Origin: a virus
DNA length: 46,348 bases
Virus record (IMG/VR): IMGVR_UViG_3300023503_000002
Location: 1-46,348 of that record
Strand: one strand, 5' to 3'
How positions within the stretch are numbered: position 1 is the stretch's first letter; each line of letters begins with the position of its first letter. The translations under genes and the position numbers were made by a program. Below, one piece after another: positions 1-12,000 of this stretch. The notes under the pieces are model-generated. The model was not told the origin of the DNA. It made no database searches and saw nothing but the letters and a program-made list of their open reading frames with translations.

Positions 1-3000
1 GGCGATATGTATCTGTTTGGCAATCAAATTCCCAACAACAGGTATCTCTTTGGCGAACTTACGCAACTCATTTTTCCATGTCTCTGACCCTGTAGTCTTT
101 GTCAAATCTTCTATGTATTTTGCAGCTACACCAATTTCTGTCTCCGCCATCTCTTTTATTTTGGCCTTCTTCATGGTGTCTATAAGATTCGTAAGTCGAC
201 TATTGGTTCTAACCATGGCATTACCAAGTTTGTCATAACCAACAACCAAATTAACATTTTCTTCGGCCATTCTATTGGCAAGAGCTATAGCATCTTTACG
301 TATTTTAGCTTCAGATATTAATGGGCTTTCATAAGTACCAAGGTCTAACCTACGAGCCTTAACATCGGGTCTAGTAACCTTGTTTGCGTCAGCTATTCTT
401 TTATCTAAACTAGCATAAGCATTCCCAATAGAACGCATTTCTTGTAACTGCTCACTTTGCGTACGCCGTAAACCATAAAGACTCTGCTCATAGTCCTTGG
501 CAGACCTAGACATTTTAGCAAAATGATGTATAATTGCTTTAGCAGCTGGTACCATAGCTAATGTGGTCAAGGTTAATGGTGTAACTGAAGCTACAAACGA
601 GGCATTATTAGTTGCCCATTCCTTGAGAATCTTTTTACCACCAGCATTAAGATGTTCTCCAAAGGCCTCTAGAAGAATACCGCTTGCTGCTGCACCTATC
701 CCTGCTATCTCACTTGCCACATTAAACACTTTACCCAAAACTGCTTTAATACCAGAAGTAGAAATTGATTTTTCGACGCCCTCTTTTGACAAACCTTTAT
801 CTTTCACATATTTAATTATATCTGCCAAACGGCGTATTTTTCTACCACCGACAGTTGCTATTGAAGCAGTTGTGCTAATACTGGCACCGAATTCCACCAT
901 ACGCTTTCCAGCCTTCTCAGTAGACTCACCGATGCCGGTCATATTATCACCAAACACCTTGTTATATGCTCTTCCTAATTTAGTCAATAAGAAGAAAGTT
1001 TTACCAAGAGCGGAGTGAAAATCTTCTATGACTTCTCCTCTAGGTATATAATCTTCAGGAGAGTACACCGTTTTCTTACCCTTATCTGTTTCCACTATTT
1101 TGGGTTGGGCACCTTCCTTTACAACCTTCCCTAGGGTTTTCAAACCCAGAGCTTGTTTATGGGTCAATTTACCTAAATACTTATCAAGATTATTCCCGAA
1201 TAATTCAAACTGTGTTGTAGCAAGTTCAGATTTAAGTGCTGACACTACTCCACCAAAAACACTTTTACCTGAAGAGAAAATACCTCTAATACTTTCTATA
1301 GCGTCTGCACCTTTATAGAGGTACGCTAAAAAAGTTAACATACCAGTACCAATAAGCTTCATAGTATTAGGTATAGCGTTAAGGGTGTCTAGTATACTCC
1401 TTGTAACGTTTAATGTAGTTTTGAATATTGGTAGCACAGCCTTACCAACACTCATTTGTAGAGCTACTAAAGAAGCTTTGGTTTTTTCTACCTGCTTAGC
1501 GTAAGTTTTCATAATCTCATAATTCTTACGCTCAGCAGAACCTTTTGAGTTAATACTGTCTTTAGTGGCATCCAAAGCTTCCTGCCAGTTATGCATCAAA
1601 ACTAGTAAAGCATTGTACTGCCTAGTACCACCAATAGCCTGGGCAATATTCATTTTTTGGGCACTAGTCAAATCTTTCCATTTATCAGATAAGTCACTCA
1701 AAATATCAAAACCTGAACGTAGTTTACCCGCATTAGTCAAGACTGGTATGTTTAGTTTTGCTAACTCTGTTGGCCCTTTTTCTGAGAATAGCCTTCTAAA
1801 AATAAATCTTAATGATGTACCTACTTCCTTACCAGTTTGTCTTGTAACAGCACCAATAGCCGCTACAACACCATTCAATTGGTGAAAAGTTACACCAGCA
1901 CTTTTGGCTGCAGCAGCAGACTTTTTAATAGCAGCCGCCATGTCAGCAGCAGTAATAGCATGTCTAGACTCTACCTCACTCCACGCGTCCAGATATCTAA
2001 GACTGCTTTCCGATTCCTGCCCAAACATTTTAACAGCTGATGTTAGAGCTTCTGTAGCATCCTTCGTATTAAGAGTACTAACATTAGCCGCTAACAATGC
2101 TGTATTTGTTCTATCAAGAATTTCTCGCTGTCCTAAACCTTGTTGAGCAAAAATCTTCATAGCGCCAAGCACTTCTGTGGTAGCCTGTCCGTATCTTCTA
2201 GCAAAAACTGTAGCTGCCTGACCCATGGATTCAAAATCAGAAACCATAGGATTCATAACCATCCTAAGTTCGGCTATCTTAAGTTCTATCTCAGAAATAG
2301 TCTTAACAGCAGATTTCAGCTGTGAAAAACCACCGTAAACAATAGTAGACGCTGCGCCCCATTTTAAAGCTCTCGCCATCGCTCCACGTAGACCTCTACT
2401 AGTGCCTTGTAAAACAGATATTAAATCTGTAGCATGCTCTCTAAATTTACCAACAGACTTACCAGCAGCGTTAACAGCCTCTGCAAACTTATAAAAATCC
2501 ACACGTTGGTTTTTAACTACTTCCCCAGCACTACCTAGTACTTTTATATTATATGAAAAGCGTTCCCCAACTTTGGCTCCGCCCTCTTGAGATGACCGAG
2601 AAAAGTATTCACGTAATTTGGACAAATTGGCTTTATGCATAGCCAACTGTTCTTCTGGGGCTACCCATTTTGGTACAGGGGTAACACCAGTTTCCCCCCA
2701 TTCTTTTGGACGGTTAGTAAGATTTATCCTACTAAACATATCCTCAACATTCTTTAAGTACTTTATGACACCTTCTAAATTTTTACGTTGAGGTGCTAGC
2801 GTATCATCACTAACATTAAATTTCCTATACAACTCTAAAGCTTCTCTGATTTTGGCTATATTAGTAACCACAGTATCAAAATCCCAAGCTTTAGTTATCT
2901 CCGGGCCAATTCGTTTCATAAGTTCGGCATCTTCCACCAACTTAATCATTTCCTGATCCGTATCCATCAACACACCGAGTATATGGCGAGCTTTTTCAAT

Positions 3001-6000
3001 CGGAGTAGCAGTAATAGGTGCTTTACCCGACAAATCCTTAACAGCATAATTAAAGACTTTATTTAACGATGGGGACTCACCCAAACCTCTGTTGGATTTT
3101 TCTATGATCTCTTTTTGAGACATAAAAACCCCAGCAGCTCTAGCCAATTCTGGATTAAAGTACTGTTTGTCAGAAGTATAGATATCAGTTTGTTTTCCTA
3201 AACCTCTCCGAATAAACTGCTGCATTTGGTGAAGAGCTACCTTAAGATCTTTATACGCTGTTCTTTGAGAAGTAACATCACCAGCGGCTTTGGCTTCAGA
3301 TATACGTTTTTTAGCTTCCTCAGCCTGTTGCATATAAAAATCGCCAACAGCTATTTTATATAATCTCCAAGATTTGAATGTTTCGGTATCACTTATCTTA
3401 CCCGCGTCTCTTAAGGTATTAACCAATGAAACAAAGTACTTATAGTCTGGGCCAACTGTTTGAGCTTCTTTTATGGCTTTACTGATCCACTCATTCATGT
3501 TAGCCAAATCAGTTTTTATATTTATCCCACGTAGTGCTTGGATATGTTTAGCTTCCTCATGTAGTAACTTTAAATTATTGTACAATTGTGTAACACTGTC
3601 ACCAGCATTAGCAAAAGGGGTAGCACCAGCAGATGGTTTCTTAGGCCTAACGGACCAATCTATATCTTGTTTCCTATACAAGACTCCCTCTTTTTGTTTC
3701 AAGGAATTTATGTACCTTAAGTACATATCGGTCCCACCTTTCACCAACTTATCTATATCTTCTTGGGACGGTACTTCCCTTGAGGCTGTGTATAACTCTG
3801 CTTTAGAGGCAGTTCTAGCAAACCTACCACCTGATTGTTTGACCTGTTTCCTAGCTTCAGCAACAGCTGCCATATCCCTAGCAAATCTATCCGGGTCAAA
3901 AGAAAATTTTATTTTAAGTGCTTCATCGTTACCTTTAGCCAATCTGTCATAAAAATGAGCTTCAGCGTCAGCGTTTTCTCCCAAAGCCTTCATATAAACA
4001 TTGAGCTGTGAAGCAACAGTCTCAAGCTTTTGCCTAACAAGAGCGCCATCTGGAGTATCCTCGATAACTTTTAATATTGCTTCAAATGAGTTGGAGCCGG
4101 CTTTATCTACCAGTTTTGCTAACTTCTTTTTGAATCTAGCACTAACTGTTTTTATGTCTACAGCGGTTTCTTTGTTGCTTTCAAAATCTTTTATTATGGC
4201 ATCTATATGACCAGAAATCCATCCAGCTACTTCATCTTTAAACAGTATTAATCTTTCTATGTCGACATTTTCCCCCATCGACTCTTTCATCTTATTCTCG
4301 ATTACTTCATGCAATCCTGTACCAAGTATTGATGTAGACTTTAATAGATCATTTTCTGGGGCTGAACCTGTCATTACTTTTTTTATAGCCGCAATCTGTG
4401 ATTGGCGTAACGACTCAGGATCAAATTTAGTATTACCAAACTCACCACCACCATGTAACCCACTGGCTCTATATATGTGTTCAAAAGTAGTACCCTTACG
4501 AGTATTTATCCCGCCAGTAACCCTATCGGCTATTTTACGTAGCTCATCGTAAGAAAGGCTAGGCTCCCCTTGCTTAACAGCCTCAAACGCGGATGTCATA
4601 GTGCTGGTAGGGGTTCTTGCTAAAACCTTAGCTGCCGATGAAAAAATCTGGACAAGCTCATCAGACATACCAACCAAATATACAGGGACGACATCACCAG
4701 AAAAAGAAAATCTAGGTGACTTATCGCCATTACCTGGAGGTTGTGCACCAGCATCCCCACGAGGAGGCTCAGTAACCAGATACTGTTGTGTTCTACGTTT
4801 TACATCAGATACCCGTTCTGTTGCTAATCTTCTAATATCCTCAGTTTTATCCTTAGACATAATATACTGTGTACTGATCAATGCCTTATTGACATCATAC
4901 AAAGCCAAAACTGCTCTGGCTATCTCATTTAATTTTCTTTTTACTTCTTTATCTAACTCTGCTCCAGATAAACCTTTGGATTGTAGATCTTTAACAATCG
5001 AACCTGTTACTGTTTCGGCAACAGAAAATTCTATTTCCTTCTTTCTATAATCAGGGGTGCTACCTATACCAGAAATAAGTCTCAATTCACGTAGACTATC
5101 TTTATCTTTTATAAATCTTTCCAGTACTTTTGGCACTTCACCCTTAACTACTTGTGATGTTATTTTAGTTACATCCTCAGTAGGCTTATAACCTTCTTTA
5201 TCTAAAGAACTGTGGATACTTTTAACGTAATTAGCATGGATCTTACTAGTAGCTATACTGTTTTTAAGCATTTCACCGATCATGCTTTGATTTCTTACAG
5301 CATCTTTATTTATTTCTTCCGTTAATGTCCTAGCAAAATCACGTAAGTCAGAAAAGGATCTAACACTGGAAGATACTTTTCTAGCCCCACCTGAGGTCCT
5401 ATATCTATAGGACCCTTCTGTGGCTTTAACAGTTTGAACAGCTTCGCGTAAATCCCTTAAAAAGCCTTCAAAACCATAAGTAGATTTGGCTTTATCTATC
5501 AGCTCAGGTCTAGTTAACATCTCTGCCTGTTCTTTAGTAATGAGATTATCATCAACAACTGCCTTACGAATATCTTGTGTAGAATACGCACCTAATTTAG
5601 TTTCTATAGCTTTATAGTTTGCTTCTAAAAAGTCTTTCAGTTCACCTAAACCTTCTCCACCAGACTTAATCTCTTGTATGAGATTATCTAGTTTACTAGA
5701 GTCTTTTGATTTAAGTGCTTCTCTGAGAGCTGTTATAACTGTAGCTCCGCCGGCATGCTTAACGTCCATACCTTTTTGTATAGAAAAACGCATAAGCTCA
5801 TTCATTTGAGTATTACGTATACTACCAAACATAGATGTTGGTTGTATCAACGCACCGGTTCTTCGGTATGCTTCGTAGCTACGTTTTACCTCATTTATAG
5901 CTTCCACGTCTCTACCAGTATGTGCTTTAAACAACTGAGCTTCTATGGCTGCTTTTATTTTTTCTTGATTAAGAGCAGTACCTAACAACGCGTCTACAGC

Positions 6001-9000
6001 TTTCTTAAGCTCGGTATTGAATTTGTCTATCTCTTCGGAGGCTACCCGTAGAGCCTCATCAGAATCTTTGCCTACTACCTTGTTAATAACAGCTGATAAC
6101 TGCTCCTTATTGTCCTTACCAATAAGCTTATCTCTCACTTCATTCAAAACTTGTACAACAGGGTTTTTAGATAATTCCCCTTTATGGTATGCTGACACGT
6201 ATTGTAACTTCTGAGACGTGGTCAAGTCTTTAAGATCTTCATCGTAGAAAGGTGCTTTTAAGAAATCGAAACCTTTGTCCCTAGGGAACTTCTTGTAAAA
6301 GTCAGCACCCATTTCAGCCAGCATGAATTTCCCAGAACTTCGTTGCATAGCATCACTGGTAAATGCTGTACGATAGGTAGCAGAGATGGTATCAAACTCT
6401 TTATAAGTATGCTCATAGTGTTTTTTAAGATCTTCAGCAGCATCTTTACTTTGCGCTGAATGTACTAATAAAGCGTCCCCATCAAAGTCTAGTTTTTGTT
6501 GATGCGCTATATATTTAGGAATAATATCTGTAAGAGATTTGTTAAGTCTATCTATCAAGCTTGTCAGCTTTTTAGCTTTTTCAGCATCTCCTACATCCCA
6601 AGCTTTTTCTCTAGCAGTTTTAGCTTTATCTAAAATACCTTCAACCACTTTTATTTGCGCAGAAAATTTATCCATAGGCAGTTCAGGAACGCCTGGGGCT
6701 GCTATAACGTCTTGAGCTAGTTTGCCTTTCAAGAGACGAGGTTTATATGGCTGTACAGAAGATGTCCCTGTAAACGGGAATCTTATGCTTTCTACATATG
6801 GTTGTACACGGCCAATTTCATGCTGAAGTTCATCAGCCCTAATACCATATTTCTTTAAGGAACTTCTATCACCAACTAATGCCGATCGTAACTCTTCTAT
6901 GTACTTAAGGGCATCGTATAGTGTATTCTTTTCAGTAGATAGTTGTTTAGGAACTCGCTCTAAATCACCAGCACTAGTAAAAGCATACCTAGGTTTAAAA
7001 GAAGGTACTTTTATTTTTTTAGCTTCTTTTACACTTACGCCTAACTCGTCTTCCCGTAAAACGGGTAGCCCAGCTTTACGATGTTCTTGGACCACCTTAC
7101 TATGCTCTTTAGCTATACTCTCCATATTCTCGCGAACTTCGGAAAGTTTATCTATACCTAACTCTCTAAAAGTATTAAAATCCTTATCTACTTCCTTTAG
7201 ATCTTTGATAAACCTATTGAAGTTATTAGTTTTATCTACTACAGCAGTAACCGCAGTAGCATACACAGCTTTTAAATCTTTAGATAAGAATATCTCTGCA
7301 AAAGCCCCCTTCCTACCTACTACGTCTGTAGACAAGCTCTTGTACAATCTTAATCGTTGGCCATTTAAGCGCTTAATCTGCCTTTCCAGGATAACATCTT
7401 TAGCCCCATACTCTTTCAACATAGCTTCGGGGCCTATTCTATTTATAGCAGACTGTTTGTTATTAATATCTGCTACAGCACCAAATAATTTAGCTGGTGG
7501 GGTATCCTCCCTCCAACCTAGCTTTTGGGATACATTTTTTCTAAAATCTTTAAGACTATCATCATGTAAAGCATCTCTAAAAGCTGCTGAAGCTTCAGCT
7601 GGGGTTATATCACCAGACTTAAAACGCTCAATCTTATTAGCTGCATCTATTATATTTTGGAAGCGTCTAGACATATCCGTCATACCATAGTACCCAGGTT
7701 TATGCGGATCTGGTGTAGGTGTCCTTAGTATGGAACTAGGCACATACATAAGGGTATAGCCTTCTTTACTGTCAGGTATTTTAACTTTAAACGCGGAACT
7801 AAACTTTTCAACATCAGACAAAGTATTAAAAAGGCTATCCTCAGCGTGCTTGTCTTCAAAAGTACCAACACGTTCACTAAAATCTTTTATAGTAGATAAA
7901 GGTAATTCAGGTATGTTTAATGAGCTCAGTCGTTTGTTCATGCGCTCATTAACATTATACATAAAAGTTTTATACGTCTCCCGGGCTTTGGCTTTTGTCG
8001 GAGACATATGGGATTCAATATCACGCAGCATAGCTGACTGCTTACCAAAAATATCAGCATACGCACTATAGGCAGGGATATTTAAAGATAGGCCTTTTTC
8101 ACCTGACTCTATATCAGCTTTTGTCCATTCTGCAAATTTTCTAGGGTCACTTACAACTGTGAGGAATTTATTACCAACAAGGCTTGTACGTTTTTTACCT
8201 AACTCATCTATTATGTTGGTATAATAATTAGATTTTTTCTCAAGATCCGCTAAAGAACTGATGGTTTTTTCATCAAGTTTAGGATATTGTTCTTGCAATG
8301 CTTTTCTTATATCATCAACATTAACGCCTTCTGCTTTCTGATAGCCCAAAGCTTTAGCATATTTATTTAAGCCAGTAGGTCCAAGTAATTTTCTAGGTTC
8401 TGGTATAACGTCCCTTATGACCGTATGCCCACCAGGACCAACCCCAGCAATATTATTAGTCACTAGTTCGAGAATATCAGATTGTAAACCTCTTTTAGCT
8501 ACACCCCTAGCACTAATCCTGACATCTATTGGTACTTCTTTAGAAAGCTTAGCTTTATCTTTTAATATATCTTGGTATAATTCCTTAAGTTGTTTTATAC
8601 CTTTTAAGTCTGGTTGTAACTCTACATTATAAAGACGTTTTAACTCACTACTAACATCTTTAAATGTTATTTTATTTCTAGCGGCTTCTGTATCTGTAAC
8701 AAGCCCTTTTTCCTTAGATGTGAACAAGGGCACCATAAATTTATTACCACTACGTGCAGCTCTATTGGCTATAGTGCGTTTACCGCCACCAGCCTGTATT
8801 AACTCCGAGACCAATTCGCCCATACTTTTAGGCATAATAGCTACACCTAAACCTGCTTTCTTACGCTCATCTTCTGTAAGAACTTTTACAGTAGCATCTT
8901 TAAATTCCTTCATTATATTTATAAAGGCTTCATACTCTCTAGAAGCTGACACGCTTACGCCTTTAGTACCAAACCTAGTAGATAGTTTTCTACCAAAATG

Positions 9001-12000
9001 GTTTAAAAATAATTCTGTTAATTTTGCTGTCTGGACTTCAACACTTTGACCTTCGATGGACAAAACCGTCTTTTTAACATCGCTGATAAAAGTTTTATCA
9101 GCACGTAGTGTCTTCTCAGAAATACCTAGCTGCCTGGCTACATCCATCAAGCCATCGGTTACCTCATCGAAAGTGCTCTTTAAAACACCTTCACGGATAT
9201 CAGGAGTTGCAGCAGCGGCCCTACTCAATCTAGTATTTAGTGAAACAATACCACCAGAACTAGGAAGCACTAGTTTTTTAGTCAGCTCTGTAAAGGCTTT
9301 CAACATCTTACCTGAAACTATGATCTGGTCCTCAAAAGTACCAGCTGTGCTTCTAAGCTCGGTTACAACATTGAACCCATAACCTTTATTACCGAAAGAA
9401 TTAGATTCTATTAATCTTTGTTCAGTCTGTGGTCTTAATGTTGGAAATTCAGTAGCAAAATAACCTTTAGGAGCGTTGCCAGGACTACTAGCAACAACTT
9501 GCGTAGTAGCCGATATATTACGACCTAATTGGTTAAACTGCGGGCCGAATGGTGCTAGTCTATTAAGGTCTTGTGTCTGTAATTTGATAAAAGTACCAGG
9601 AACATTCTTAAGACCTGGAGCATTAATAATTTCATCATCTGACCTATATTTACCACCGCTCGTGCTAAACGTATTAGTGATAGCTGCCTGGCTATCGTTC
9701 ACACCTAATGTAGATATGCCACGTAGTTCCTTCGGTAATCTTGTTCCACCATGAATACCGGCTAACTCATCTAAACCAAGCTCAGCGTATTTATCTAATT
9801 GACGTAAACGTAAATTTACACCCTTTATAAGCCGCTTCACTTCCTCCGGGTCTAGCCTTACTTCATCAAATATTTTAGCAGTCTGCTTATCAGGGCCCAC
9901 AAAAGTAGCTAAATGTACTGCTTTATTTTGGTACATAGCCCTTTTAGGGGTATTGGCTCCACCCAATACAGGAGGGGCTAATTCCACAGTACTACCTACT
10001 GTTTTGGAGAAATCACGAATTGTGCGGGAAAACATAGGGGTTTTAGAAACTTCTTGTAAGATATTGGATTTATCCAACGTCTCATTAAGAAAGTCATAAT
10101 AATTTTTATAAATAAGTTTATCAAACGATTTAATAGCATCGTAGGCACTTACACCTGCTTCCTCCATGCCCTTAATAAACGTATCTACACTTTTAGTTTG
10201 TGCTAGTTTCTTTATTTGGTTATCTAAAACCAAGGAAAGTTCCTTGATTTTATCATTGACTTTACCTATATCTATAGCCCCTACAGAAGCCAGGTACTGA
10301 ACCTTCTCTTTTACACCTCCCTCGTATAGGGCTTTAAGCTTGCTTACAGTATTTTGGTCTACGCCTTTCCTACCATAAGCCTGTTTAATCATATCTACTG
10401 CCAATACATTACTATCTCTTGGTGATAACTCTGGCCCAGCTAAAGACTTTATGGCTTTAGCCATACTAGCATTGCCTTTAAAATAGGTATTATACATGCG
10501 TTCAAAACCAGTTTGAAAAACACCAAATTTTGGTACAGCTCTTTGTGTACCAGATTGGGTTTCCATAACAAAATTATTTGTGGGGGTTAATGTAACATTA
10601 GGTATAGCAAGCTCTCTTATGAGTTTCCTTCTTTGTAATTCTAGCTGTGCCTCGGCATGACCGTATGTCTTTTTAAACACATCTTGTAGATTATCACTAT
10701 GCTGACGAATAGCTGCGTCTATAGCAGTTATCATAGCATCGGTTATCTGTGACCCCTTAAACTGTGCGTTTTCTTTTATAGCACGCAAATAATCTATCTT
10801 AATATCTTTAGGCCTAGTAGTCTTAATCCATCTAGCGATGGCATTTAATATAGCCTCGTTATCGTTATCTCTTAATATCGGGGAATTATCGACCAAGTAT
10901 TTTTTGTAAGCGTCGATAAGCTCACGTGTATTCATACCACCTACATTCATCTTGGCTTTGGTTTTTAAAGTTTTGCGGAGCTTGTCAACATTAGCAATAG
11001 TTAAAACCCACTGATTTGCGTCCTCAGTAAGCTGAAAAAGCTCTTGAGCAGCTTTAGCACTTTCCTGACCGACGATAGCCCATTTACCTTTGGCTTTAAC
11101 AAAACCTTCCTTTAAGTCTTTTACTATCTTATTCTGAACCTGTTCCAAAGACTTTGACAAATCATTAGCAGTCTTTTTTAATTCTTCAAACTCTCTAGCA
11201 CCTAGACCACGATTAGGTATTCTTACATCACCAGGTTTTAATGGTATAGGCTGGTTGGGGCCAGTAATAGCGGTGACCCTACTCTTAGTAGCAACAGTGG
11301 ACTCAACCCTGGGGCGTATTGGTAAAGAAGTAGCTCTATATGTAACTTCTTGTATGGGTTTACTTACTTTAGTAGGTAATGATGTATCAGCCACATCAGA
11401 TAAAACTTTGCCAGCTTCATCTAACTTGCCCCTGACCTTGGATGCCTTATCTACAACTTTATCTAATGCACTATTAAGTGAGTCGAGGGACTTATCCATC
11501 CCGACTGCTTCTTTGTACATCTCTTTGTAATATTTTTTTACATCATCTGTATCAGATACTACCTCTTTGAGCATACCCTCAAGAGTGTTTACTTTCTCCC
11601 TAACAGTCTTGGCGGCACCCCTGATTGCGGCGTCATCATAAGTTTTAACTGATTGTTCAGCAAAAGATCTAGCAGAATGTAAATCACCTTGAGCAATAAC
11701 TTTTTCGTGTACTTTTATAGTTTTAGTACCTTCATCTTTTTTCGCTGATGGAGGTAAATCTCTGTTTTGTTTTCTTACTGCCTCCAACAGTTTATTAAAA
11801 TCCGAATGTAATTCAGCTATCAAAGATTTTATATCGTTACGAAGTTCATTAATTGCTGCACCACTTTTAGTTTCAACTACTATCTTTTGTGTACTAGGTT
11901 GTTGTGGACTTGTCGAAGTTCTAGCTATTAAATCAGATAATGTTTGTACAGCCTTAGCAGTATCTTGACGATTGTGATCTTCTGGCCTACTCTTTAAAAC

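Noticed and set aside
3916-4398. Calling the nuclease segment Cas4
   Set aside because: The Cys cluster that binds the iron-sulfur centre of Cas4 is absent; only the RecB-like nuclease motifs are present.
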